From the NCBI RefSeq assembly GCF_963678635.1, contig NC_087063.1, positions 66,826,471 through 66,890,470 of the forward strand: a stretch of DNA of 64,000 bases, given 5' to 3'. Numbering within the stretch: position 1 is the stretch's first letter; the number at the start of each line of letters is the position of its first letter. This DNA is from Symsagittifera roscoffensis. Its lineage: Eukaryota > Xenacoelomorpha > Acoela > Convolutidae. A program made the position numbers and the translations under genes. Shown piece by piece: positions 10,679 through 20,012 of this stretch. A model generated the notes under the pieces. It worked only from the letters and a program-made list of their open reading frames with translations. It was not told the origin of the DNA and ran no database searches.

Positions 10679-11276
10679 TTTTAACATTATACTTCACAAT
10701 CTTGAAACCTCCGAAACATTTTTCATTTACATTTTTCAAAATAACATGCTGACAAGTACGCAATAATTCTAGTTCAAAATAGACCAATAGGATTCATCCA
10801 ATCCGTCACTTTCTCTAACTCAAACTAAGACCAATTAGACGAATAATATAGAACTCCAGGCACATCTATAACTATAACTTTACGACCTCCAGGTCAAAAA
10901 TAAGCAAACCACTCCAACTTGACAACTAAAATAAATATCACCATAATACCGTACCCCTCCCTTATCTAATAACCCAAAGATCAACAATATTTCCCCAACT
11001 CAGACCACGAATACCCCCAAAACAAATTTGTTAACTTAGCCTAAAGTAACAAAATGAACATTTTATTTAGCCTAAAGTATAAAAATCTCACCATACCCCG
11101 GATCATTTGACAAACAAAAATAAAGAAAAAGACGACCTCCCGATCACCATGAAAATTGCCCCCAACAATTTTTTACAAAATTCAACCCACTTGTCAAAAA
11201 ACTAATAAATAATCCGACCACACTTGAAAATCGCCTCAAACAGCAAAAAATATTCGACCAAGAGATCATTTCTTAA
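10679..11276 (+). other. Non-coding spacer between integrase and 3' ORFs
   Basis: About 600 nt with no convincing ORF. It is rich in short phrases such as acctcc and gcctaaagt (the latter twice near 11040-11075). It is a plausible place for a subgenomic promoter or splice acceptors, but nothing decisive is seen. Confidence 0.5.
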
Positions 11277-11507
11277 ATGCTCTTCTCTCAATCAGTTACT
11301 CAAATACTCATAAATCTTAAACATTTTTTTACAATACTTGAAACCTTTATAATATTTCTTTTTGATATACTTGAATCTTTTCTAATAATCCTAATCATTT
11401 TTTGTAACATTTTTTTAATTTTCTACACTATATTCGAACTATTTCTCCAACTTTCCAAAACCCTTGATTATATCCACAGGTACGATTCATATAACTTGTC
11501 TAAATGA
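11277..11507 (+). CDS. Small hydrophobic ORF C (76 aa)
   Basis: It encodes an almost continuous Ile/Leu/Phe segment (about residues 17-55, e.g. FIIFLFDILESFLIILIIFC), enough for one or two membrane spans, and ends in a short polar tail. Its stop overlaps the next start as ATGA. It has no homologue by inspection. A small membrane or viroporin-like protein is inferred only from composition and from its place before the envelope-like ORF. Confidence 0.5.
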   Translation: MLFSQSVTQILINLKHFFTILETFIIFLFDILESFLIILIIFCNIFLIFYTIFELFLQLSKTLDYIHRYDSYNLSK

Positions 11508-11692
11508 TACGAACAATTTTCAGTAGAACTGATATTTTTTTATTGTTTGTAATTTTCATAGCATTCTTATCATCCCTCATTTTGACCATATGTAAATGTA
11601 TAAAGAAAGCAATCCTCACATTTGCCCTAGCAACAATCCTTCTAATTCTTTTTTTGGAAGAATATTATAATAAACACAAATTTTCTCACTAA
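11504..11692 (+). CDS. Small hydrophobic ORF D (62 aa)
   Basis: Two hydrophobic spans (IFLLFVIFIAFLSSLILTI and AILTFALATILLILFL) are separated by a basic Cys/Lys loop (CKCIKK), a helical-hairpin membrane protein layout. The start overlaps ORF C by 4 nt (ATGA), suggesting coupled termination and reinitiation. Function unknown; viroporin-like by architecture only. Confidence 0.5.
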   Translation: MIRTIFSRTDIFLLFVIFIAFLSSLILTICKCIKKAILTFALATILLILFLEEYYNKHKFSH

Positions 11693-11700
11693 AGTAATAA

Positions 11701-12834
11701 TTCAAAAAACTATCAAAAATTGCTACCCAACAGTCACAAAGTCAGTCTTCACCGACATCATCCCAAGATAACCCAACACCACCTTCAACTACTCAAAATC
11801 CTCAAACATCTACACGAATTTCTTTTCAAGACAATCCATACACTTTTGAAGAACGGCACGCTCGTTTATCTGAACCACTAGAACCAGTTCAACGACAAGC
11901 ACCTCTAAGTGAACCAACATATAATCTTTACCCAACACTACCACAAGAACTAAGTAGAATACGACACCTTAGTCAAAACCAAAACACAACAGAAATAAAT
12001 AGACAAATTATACATCCTCGACGAAATAGAAATTTTCAAACTCCCCGAGTTCATTTTGAAATACCTCAATCACCACCACAAAGCACTCCAGAAAATCCCA
12101 CTGGTAATACACCAGAAACTCCTACACCTTTTTCACAACGAAGCACTTCAAGCCTACCCTCAGACTACTTAGGTTCAACACCAACATCTGAGCAAATACG
12201 TGAAAATCCTTTCAACCCCACAAACCAAACATCACGATTTCCATATTGGACTACACATTCATTCACACAAGGTGAACCAAATTTAGTCAATGACCCAATA
12301 GATATTTCTACGGATACAACAACATCCTCATCACTACCAGAAACATTATCACTACCATCAACACCATCAATAAGCCAGATTTCACCACCACCTTTTAACT
12401 TAAATTTTCCAAATAATCTCGACGCCAGATATCGAGAACAATCATCAACAAATATTCCTTTAAGATTAGATTGGAATACATTTACAGCACCTCCACCATT
12501 ATTTGGACAACATCAAGAAAGTAACCGCCTCCATAACTGGGCACTTAATAGATTACAATATCGCCAAGATATTCACAACGATATCCGTGATCACAATATT
12601 CAAATACTCCAACAAAACAGTTTACAATTAAAGTTTGAAATCACAGTTAAATTAAACAATATTACTCAACATCCCTACCCATTAAACCCACCAAACATAA
12701 CAGCTCAATCACTACCACCACCGTTTATAACTACTGAAGTAATATATAAATACGACAGATATACCAAAAACACAATTGGCTACATCACATTTTATAATCC
12801 ATACTCAGGATTATCATACACATGTATATTCTAA
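11701..12834 (+). CDS. ATG-less 377-codon ORF E (Pro/Ser/Thr-rich)
   Basis: The frame is open from just after a stop at 11698-11700 to TAA at 12832-12834 and contains no ATG codon at all. It is easily missed by ATG-based calling. It has the A-rich codon use of its neighbours. Residues about 10-240 are Pro/Ser/Thr/Gln-rich and disordered (SSPTSSQDNPTPPSTTQNPQ). The last 130 look folded, with WALNRLQYRQDIHNDIRDHN, FEITVKLNNITQHP and YITFYNPYSGLSYTCIF. It overlaps the envelope-like start by 13 nt. Expression probably needs splicing (possible acceptor cccaacag ending at 11733) or non-AUG initiation. No family is recognised. Confidence 0.7.
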   Translation, partial: FKKLSKIATQQSQSQSSPTSSQDNPTPPSTTQNPQTSTRISFQDNPYTFEERHARLSEPLEPVQRQAPLSEPTYNLYPTLPQELSRIRHLSQNQNTTEINRQIIHPRRNRNFQTPRVHFEIPQSPPQSTPENPTGNTPETPTPFSQRSTSSLPSDYLGSTPTSEQIRENPFNPTNQTSRFPYWTTHSFTQGEPNLVNDPIDISTDTTTSSSLPETLSLPSTPSISQISPPPFNLNFPNNLDARYREQSSTNIPLRLDWNTFTAPPPLFGQHQESNRLHNWALNRLQYRQDIHNDIRDHNIQILQQNSLQLKFEITVKLNNITQHPYPLNPPNITAQSLPPPFITTEVIYKYDRYTKNTIGYITFYNPYSGLSYTCIF

Positions 12835-15440
12835 AATTATTAATTTTTCTCCAACTCCTTTTTCTAGTAATCTCAAATCAAAACATAAACCCTTCCCCTC
12901 GTACAGGACCACAAGATTTATTAGTAACACATTACGACTGTGAAGAAAATGAACAAAAAACACTACACAAGTATGCAATAAATCAAGTATCACAATGTGA
13001 AACAGAACCACAAGCTATAGAAACCACAGATGTAATAGCAACACTCTATTCAAAAGCCCGAGCAACAACAGTTACAGGTTATAAATTCACAGCAACATTT
13101 TCCGAAAAGAAAGTACATTGTTTACAAGTCTCGAACGGAAACAAAAACCGACTTGACCATGAATCATTCTATCAGAGTAATATAGAACGTCTTTTACATC
13201 TCAATCCCGACGATTGTAAAAATGAATTACTTAGACTAAACATCACACAAAATAAAAACTCCGAAAGAAAGTTAGTTAACTTTCAAGTTTTTTCAGACTC
13301 TGTACATCAATCACAACTTGAAAGACACCAAGGACATATAAAACTAGACGACAAATACCCGTATAACGGCGCACACGGACGATTAACCTATGACATACAC
13401 GATAAACATTGGATACCACACATTGGTATAAATGACCCATCAAACTGCAAAGCAGACACAAAAAATAAAGGATACCAAGAAATAATGTTTTTCGATTGGA
13501 AAATACAACTCGAAAAAATACAACTAACACGAGATTTATCAGATAATACAATGATCTATCAAGGAATCCGATTACCTTGTAAAAATGATCAAGGTTATTG
13601 CGACCCTACAACGAGAACACAAGCAACAATTGTTTGGTTCCCCGAAGATACATGTACAACATTTCAAGTAGCAAAAATACACGCTCGTATGATAAAATTT
13701 CACGAAAAATATTTTATACAATCAATTCCATATGAACAAGTCCATCCATCACGAAAACTAAGTTCTAATTTTAGAAACATAGACAATATAGAAAATAAAT
13801 TGACACGTTTTCAAATATATCAAGAAACAGAACTTGCATGTAAATACAGGAATCCACTTCACAGAACACAATACTCTGAAATATTAGTTGAATACGAAAA
13901 AGGATTCGACATGACCACTGAAAAAGTAAAAATCGACCCATATGCCACAGGTCATCCTCCAAACGAAGGAACATCCTATATACCAGTTAATTTTGAAAAA
14001 AGCAACGGACAACCTGGTGGACATCTAAAACCTCATGACACCAGAAGCACACGCTTACAAGAATTATCACTAATGAATACTACATATTTCGGTAATATCC
14101 ACTATGATATTCATTTAGATATGAAACTAGATTATACAATTAGCCGAATTTTTCAAGAAATGTCACTCTCCGAATTAGAAACACTACACCAACTATGCGA
14201 ATTAGAACGAACACAAATATTACAATCACTTGCACTAGCAGTATTAAAAATACCCTATGCAGGATACTTATTATCTGGAAATAGATCAAATTTTTTAGAC
14301 TATGAAGGAAACATCTTATGGTTTTATACTTGTACTAAAAAAGTATCACCACTATACGTTTTTGAAGATAAACGATGTTATAAAAGAATCCCTATCTTTT
14401 ATAAGAATAAAGTACATTTCGTGGATACACTTTCACGAAGAACCTATTTCTGGGATACCGCAGTCCCATGTGGATCAGAAAACAGCCACAATGTAGTACA
14501 ACTAAATCCTGATGAAAATAAATATTATCTTCTCACTCCATATCCCACATTAATGCAATCACTCAAAAAATTTTCACCAGAAAGCATTCGCGCTATTGCT
14601 CGAAACCCAAATATAGACTTACAATCAATAGGAATCTATTCAAAATCAGATATTCAACATCACATTAGAACACAACAATTCCAAGAATTATTAACACAAA
14701 TGGACACTATACAAAGACAATCAATAGACCAAAATTTACGCAAACTTGCAGAAACCGCAGGATTTGCCGATATCTACACGCAAGACTATAGCGGATATTT
14801 TAAAGACATTAAAGATTATATATATCTAAACGGTGAAAAATACCGTCCCCAAGATATATCACCAATCAACATATTTAGCTTTGTTACACTCAAAAATGAA
14901 ATTCTTGATTTTCTAGGATGGCCCTACTACATCTTAGAAAAATTGACTATTTTATACGCAATGTTTAACTTTATTGGATTTCTTTTCTCACTTATAAAAG
15001 GAATCTACAACACATGTGCTATACACACACAAGTAAACAGACAAGCAAGCGTAGCACGCATACTCTTTGCAGGATTTTTTGGAATCTTTTCTACATCTAT
15101 AAACAAAATTCTTTTAGACGCACAAATAAAAGAATATAACACAAAAATAGAAACACGACAAAATACATACGACGAAGAACATAACAATGTAGACATAACG
15201 CCAACGGCACCACAATTACCACCCCTACCAAATAACCATCCACTATCCCTAGTCCCACGAAATTTTCGAAATTTAGCCATCACACATAATCCAAATTTTC
15301 GACTCACCACATCACAAAGTCCCATCCAACATATAAGGACACACCAGTCACAAGATGATAATACTTATGAACAAATTATTGAACAACCCCATACCACCGC
15401 TTTTCAGTCTCAAAATAATCATTTTTTTAGCCCACGATGA
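12822..15440 (+). CDS. Envelope-like membrane glycoprotein (872 aa)
   Basis: An N-terminal signal peptide (MYILKLLIFLQLLFLVISNQ) precedes a large Cys-containing ectodomain with several Asn-X-Ser/Thr sites. A C-terminal hydrophobic pair follows at about 710-735 (LTILYAMFNFIGFLFSLIKG) and 750-765 (ILFAGFFGIFSTSI), then a tail of roughly 100 residues rich in Pro and Gln. This architecture and the position after integrase match env genes of errantivirus-like Gypsy elements. The N-terminal Cys/Tyr pattern loosely recalls negative-strand RNA virus glycoproteins captured by other retroelements; that is a weak impression needing profile search. It overlaps ORF E by 13 nt and ORF G by 4 nt. Confidence 0.7.
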   Translation: MYILKLLIFLQLLFLVISNQNINPSPRTGPQDLLVTHYDCEENEQKTLHKYAINQVSQCETEPQAIETTDVIATLYSKARATTVTGYKFTATFSEKKVHCLQVSNGNKNRLDHESFYQSNIERLLHLNPDDCKNELLRLNITQNKNSERKLVNFQVFSDSVHQSQLERHQGHIKLDDKYPYNGAHGRLTYDIHDKHWIPHIGINDPSNCKADTKNKGYQEIMFFDWKIQLEKIQLTRDLSDNTMIYQGIRLPCKNDQGYCDPTTRTQATIVWFPEDTCTTFQVAKIHARMIKFHEKYFIQSIPYEQVHPSRKLSSNFRNIDNIENKLTRFQIYQETELACKYRNPLHRTQYSEILVEYEKGFDMTTEKVKIDPYATGHPPNEGTSYIPVNFEKSNGQPGGHLKPHDTRSTRLQELSLMNTTYFGNIHYDIHLDMKLDYTISRIFQEMSLSELETLHQLCELERTQILQSLALAVLKIPYAGYLLSGNRSNFLDYEGNILWFYTCTKKVSPLYVFEDKRCYKRIPIFYKNKVHFVDTLSRRTYFWDTAVPCGSENSHNVVQLNPDENKYYLLTPYPTLMQSLKKFSPESIRAIARNPNIDLQSIGIYSKSDIQHHIRTQQFQELLTQMDTIQRQSIDQNLRKLAETAGFADIYTQDYSGYFKDIKDYIYLNGEKYRPQDISPINIFSFVTLKNEILDFLGWPYYILEKLTILYAMFNFIGFLFSLIKGIYNTCAIHTQVNRQASVARILFAGFFGIFSTSINKILLDAQIKEYNTKIETRQNTYDEEHNNVDITPTAPQLPPLPNNHPLSLVPRNFRNLAITHNPNFRLTTSQSPIQHIRTHQSQDDNTYEQIIEQPHTTAFQSQNNHFFSPR

Positions 15441-17242
15441 GCCGCCAACTTGGATCACTACACCGATCAAATTCCCACCCAACCAATCTTACCTCTACAA
15501 TCCCAATAATACCACTTTTTGCTTTTCCGCCACCCGATTTTCCATCTAGTAATATAACATCAGGCATGAATTCCGACACTAATTCACACATCTCAGTTTT
15601 ATATTCCATCTCACAACTCAATAACCCAAATATTGAAACCCCCGATGAATTTGCCGACTCAGAACCATCCCCATCCAATAATTTTCATAACTCTTCTAAT
15701 TTTTCTCAACCCCCTTTTCAACCCATATTATCCAATAACCCTGACCCCATTACTCCCACACCCTCTTATGCTTCCCAAGTTACCCCAACCTACTCCTCAT
15801 ACCATTCTGACCAATCATCTCATTCTCCAGACACCCCCCGAATCTCCCCAGAGCTAGATAATTTTATTACCCTTCAACAACAACCCTACCACCTCCATAC
15901 CCCAACAATAAACCAAATCTCCTCCACAATAAATTCATCCAACCCCCCTACCCCTACACCCTCTTCAAATTATACTGAATCATTAGCACCATCATCCACA
16001 TCAACTGAAACATCACTCAACACTAATAGAGCTTACCGCACTTTTAAAAGAAAGTTCCCCAACCATCCTTTCCCAGCAAAACCAGGAACAGCCCGTGAAT
16101 ACATCAACCACCCCAAGCATACTAACACAAAAGAATTTTTAGCCATCACCTTACCCTCATTCCCACAATACACCTTAAACACCCCCCACGACACTAACGA
16201 AACACGCAACTTTGTAGATGAATACGTTTTAATGCCCACTCTCTCTTGGACCTCATATTATCATTTTACTAACCCTCTTTGCTTACCTTTATCTAACACT
16301 CACATCGATATAGAGCGAAATACGGACATGCTATATCGACTCACTACACCACTAACCGCTAGACAATTTACTTACGTTGGATATAAAAAATCACTAAAAA
16401 CACACACTGCACCTAGAGCTAACGAATATACACTCGAATACTATGATCACAACATCATCAGAGCTAACCAAGATCAATTCTTAGACGACGATCGCTTCGC
16501 TAATCCACAAATTACCGAGAAATTTTTCATCAAGACACCATATATATTTACACTAAACATCTTCGACCGAAAGTTTGATCACATTATTTCAGAAGCACTA
16601 ACAGACACACAAGCATACGAAAGTTTTAAAGAACGTTTCCAAATATTTTCACTAACCTTTCATTTCCTTGCACCACACGAAAGAGATTTGCACTGCTCAC
16701 ACGATATTATGTTGCGCACTAAACAAACCCACACATATAGTTATTATCGCTTCATCCAAAATCACTTTGACCTACACACACCCTCTAGACAACCACACCA
16801 TCGTTTTCAATTCATTAATTCCAAATACACTTCACCATTTTTCCTAAATTTCACATATTGTATTAAAGACACTAATCTTCATGGTATTCTTCGCAATTAT
16901 GATCCCATAACCCAAATGTACATCTTCTGTCCCATCACCAAGACCTTCAACGCCGAAGAATCCCGACCCTTCCTTATCCCGCACGAGTTTGTACAACCTA
17001 TAGAAATCCCAATTTTAGAATTCATCCACAACACTAAATTCAATCACAAATTATATAACCTAATCCAAAACACACCTTATGAGTTTGCAGTTGGCACTGA
17101 AGAACTAACCACTATTAAGGCACTTCAATTGCTTTGGCCACTGCTTCAGACTAAAAATATCATTCGCATCTTAGCTAAACTACTAACAACTTCCGATCTC
17201 ATCCACGACATCTTCCCCCACGGTTTTTTCCCCGACGACTAA
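15437..17242 (+). CDS. ORF G, 601 aa, unknown function
   Basis: The start overlaps the preceding stop as ATGA. Residues 1-195 are Pro/Ser/Thr/Asn-rich and disordered. Residues about 200-600 look globular, rich in aromatics and His (KRKFPNHPFPAKPGTAREY, HIDIERNTDMLYRL, FHFLAPHERDLHCSHDIML), with no membrane span. Base composition shifts from A-rich to C-rich compared with upstream ORFs, hinting at a different origin. The bipartite plan (disordered then folded) resembles ORF E. No family is recognised. A strong 5' splice site follows the stop by 3 nt. Confidence 0.65.
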   Translation: MSRQLGSLHRSNSHPTNLTSTIPIIPLFAFPPPDFPSSNITSGMNSDTNSHISVLYSISQLNNPNIETPDEFADSEPSPSNNFHNSSNFSQPPFQPILSNNPDPITPTPSYASQVTPTYSSYHSDQSSHSPDTPRISPELDNFITLQQQPYHLHTPTINQISSTINSSNPPTPTPSSNYTESLAPSSTSTETSLNTNRAYRTFKRKFPNHPFPAKPGTAREYINHPKHTNTKEFLAITLPSFPQYTLNTPHDTNETRNFVDEYVLMPTLSWTSYYHFTNPLCLPLSNTHIDIERNTDMLYRLTTPLTARQFTYVGYKKSLKTHTAPRANEYTLEYYDHNIIRANQDQFLDDDRFANPQITEKFFIKTPYIFTLNIFDRKFDHIISEALTDTQAYESFKERFQIFSLTFHFLAPHERDLHCSHDIMLRTKQTHTYSYYRFIQNHFDLHTPSRQPHHRFQFINSKYTSPFFLNFTYCIKDTNLHGILRNYDPITQMYIFCPITKTFNAEESRPFLIPHEFVQPIEIPILEFIHNTKFNHKLYNLIQNTPYEFAVGTEELTTIKALQLLWPLLQTKNIIRILAKLLTTSDLIHDIFPHGFFPDD

Positions 17243-17245
17243 CAG

Positions 17246-17323
17246 GTAAGTATGAATTAAATGAATATTACTAACTAATTAAAATATTAGAAACTCACCA
17301 TTCTTTATCCATGTTTTCTTTAG
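17246..17323 (+). other. Predicted 78-nt intron after ORF G stop
   Basis: The donor CAG|GTAAGTATG is consensus, a perfect TACTAAC branch sequence lies at 17269-17275, and the acceptor is ttttctttag. The stop of ORF G is 3 nt upstream of the junction. The size is like the 79-nt host intron at 22432-22510. An intron retained in a retroelement implies that unspliced RNA is the genome. Confidence 0.65.
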
Positions 17324-18854
17324 ATTTTTAGCCTTCATCCGACAATCACCTACAAAAACCACAAAAGACAGTAAAAATCGCAAATTTCATCAAACAGATT
17401 TCAAAAATTCTATTAATTTCTTACACTTATAAATTTATAAATTTAATACCAATGCAGTAAATTCATTTCTAAAATTTTCCCCACAAGCAGTAAATCTAAT
17501 TATGATGAAAATTTGTAACTTAAAATTCCCCCATAACTAGCAGTAAATTTCCAAATTCTATGCAGTAAATTAATAAAATGCAAATGCAGTACTAACCTTT
17601 TGATATTTTCATTCATTCGCACAGAAATTCTATCCACACTCGCACAGCTCGCCCACGAAGAATTGTTTAAAATAATGAATTTCAGTTTCAAGTTTTCACA
17701 CTCAACAACTCTAACATATAATAACATGTTTCAAACTTTCCTTTAACCCGGTTGGAAAGGAATCATATACTAAACAAAACTAACCAACGCAGCTTACTAA
17801 ATACCACAAATCATAGAATAACAGCATGACTAAGAAAAGGAAACCAACGGTACCCAAACCGGATTAACCCAGTTTAAAACTGGATAATTTATTCTTTTGA
17901 AGACTATTATAAAGTCTAAGAAAGAAATAATAAAACACAAAAAAGTCGAAAGACAAACCCATACCACGAACAATTTGATTTTTGAAAAAAGGACACAACC
18001 AACAAAACATAAGAAAAACCATAACAAACCCAACATAAAACGTTGTCACATAACAGGACCCCTCACAAAAACCGCATGAAATCATACTCCCACTCCTGGC
18101 CTAACCCACCAGGAAGGACGTCCTGAGCATGCTCTATAGCCGGCCTAACCCACCGCGCTACATCCACGCTTTGTGACCACACCTCTATTTTTAATAAGAG
18201 CTACTCAAGTGTGAGTAACTCTTCAAAATAACCGAACTAAAATAAAAAGCTTTTGTGAAAACAACTAACTAAAATCATAATTAAAAAATATTAAACTAAT
18301 AAATGTTTTATAAAATGTAAATTACATTATGCAATACATAGATCAGAATACAACACCAAGGACGAACATCTAAAGACAAAACGACCCCACTACACTCGAG
18401 AGAGAATGGCCAACCACAATCGATATGCCACTCACAATCACAACTCAAAGGATTTAGAGTACGACTTGACTTCGCAGAAAAGGACTTCATTGAACTAGAC
18501 CAATGACCACCTCGATGTTCAAGTATACGTACAGATCCGAGTAACCAGGCATCCCCTCCACGCACAATCTCCACGCCATTCCCAAATTAGATCAGACACA
18601 AAAGAAGTTCTCCACGCAGAACAGAAAAACCTGACATAGCAAACCATTCTGAAATCAGATTTGAGTTTGTTGCAAAGACTTAGTCGTTGTCACTAGAAGA
18701 CACAACGTCTTATGTCTCTAACTCCAGCTTCCTGGAACTTCTTTAACAAAGAGGAAACAGAAGAAATAAGATGTTCGCCAAACACCAACGTCCATCATCC
18801 ATCCTTCGAATTGCAGAAGAACTATTCTAAAAAACTCTGTAAAACCCGGATGGG
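17324..18854 (+). other. Long 3' non-coding region of the retroelement
   Basis: About 1.5 kb without a convincing ORF. Four exact GCAGTAAAT motifs plus a partial fifth cluster at 17454-17592. A short purine run ggatggg (18848-18854) abuts the 3' LTR and is the likely polypurine tract, although it is short and imperfect. Confidence 0.55.
17454..17592 (+). repeat. GCAGTAAAT motif cluster
   Basis: The 9-mer occurs exactly at 17454, 17487, 17540 and 17562, with a partial copy at 17586. Clustering in the 3' untranslated region could mark a protein-binding or RNA-export element; that role is inference. Confidence 0.6.
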
Positions 18855-19264
18855 TGGAACCTGATCTAAACTACATTTTATGATTGGATAAATTAGATAT
18901 TTTACCAATGTAAAGTATTTAATATTAACCAATCATGATCCATCTAACTAACAACCCACTTATTTGTAAGTGCTGAAGTTACTTGTAATTTCAGCACCAG
19001 AGAGATTTGAATTTAACTTAGAAATTAGTTGGACTCTCCCGAGCACTTCAGCAGCCGCAATAAACCAGTATACCCTAGATCTATTGAGCCTAGCAGAGAC
19101 TAGTTAAACAACCTGAGACTAGATAGTATAAGAGTAAGATTAGGATCGGTATTAGACTAAGAAGTTGCACGAATCTATCCGGCCGAAAATAAGATAGCGT
19201 GACGAGCAGACGGTGTACCCTATCCGAAATTACTCTATGAGTTATACACTCCAGTCCTAACTCA
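18855..19264 (+). repeat. 3' LTR (410 bp)
   Basis: It appears identical to the 5' LTR. AATAAA lies at 19059-19064. It is followed by the AATG duplication and then ADGB intron sequence. Confidence 0.95.
19059..19064 (+). promoter_or_regulatory. AATAAA polyadenylation signal in 3' LTR
   Basis: A canonical AATAAA in the LTR, equivalent to 555-560 in the 5' copy. Because the element is sense to ADGB, either copy could cause premature polyadenylation of the host transcript. Confidence 0.6.
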
Positions 19265-19906
19265 AATGGAACTTCTAATGCGTCCTAATTGCTTTGCGTC
19301 ACTTAATAGTTATGTCGACTCATAGTTGGCGTGCGTTACTTAAGAAATTTTGTAGACTCAAAGTTTTACTCATTCAGTTTTTCCCAGTAGCGTTATTGGT
19401 CATATTTTTGCTTGTATATGCGAAGTGCAAGTTCGCCTCTGTGTTAATAGTTATTTCTGGGAAATTTAATACGTTCGAAGCCAAACCTGAACTGTAGTGT
19501 TGCATTTTAAGGGTTAGAGTAGTGTTTGCAGCCCAGAAAATTAGCAAGAACAAAAAATATATATTTGTAAATATTGGGCAAATCAAATTTCCGTCTCTAC
19601 AGGAGCTGTACAGCTCATAAATGGAGACTTTCCTTTGTAGATAGGTCGTCGTGAGAATCTCTTTTAAACCAATTTCATTGCACCTAATTTTCATGATTCA
19701 GTATGATCCACAATAATTAGGACCAGCATACGAGCTGTTGAGCTCATTACAGAGAACCGCTGTTGTGCCTCTGTTTTAAGAACTACATTCCTTTTAGATT
19801 ACATTTTTGCGCTTGGTAATGCTGCTGCCGCACCCTCGGGCAACGATGTGCGGATCAGGGTGTGCCTCGAACATCCGGCCTTTCGATTAAGAGGCGGAGA
19901 CCTGAG

Positions 19907-19987
19907 CACTTCACCACCACTCCCCTTCACCACCACTCCCCTTCACCACTTCACCACCACTCCCCTTCACCACTCCCCTTCACCACC
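19907..19987. repeat. CTTCACCACCACTCCC minisatellite
   Basis: Short irregular tandem units of cttcaccaccactcccc and cttcaccactcccc, immediately before ADGB exon 2. Confidence 0.85.
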
Positions 19988-20012
19988 TTAATAATTTCTC
20001 CGGCAATTTTAG

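Larger units (their letters stand above)
351..19264 (+). mobile_element. 18.9-kb Ty3/Gypsy-type LTR retroelement with extra 3' ORFs
   Basis: Terminal direct repeats of 410 bp begin TGGAACC and end AACTCA. They appear identical over their full length, and a 4-bp target duplication (AATG at 347-350 and 19265-19268) flanks them. Pol order is protease, RT, RNase H, integrase, the Ty3/Gypsy (Metaviridae) order. The element is about twice the usual size: a 1.25-kb leader, a 155-aa basic ORF, a giant Gag-Pol, an integrase ORF and five further 3' frames including an envelope-like one. Its sense strand is A-rich and G-poor like lentiviruses, except the last ORF, which is C-rich. It sits in an ADGB intron in sense orientation. 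Identical LTRs indicate recent insertion. Confidence 0.95.

Noticed and set aside
18308-18574. 88-aa minus-strand ORF in the retroelement 3' region
   Set aside because: It has no domain, lies opposite to the transcription direction and is an isolated frame.
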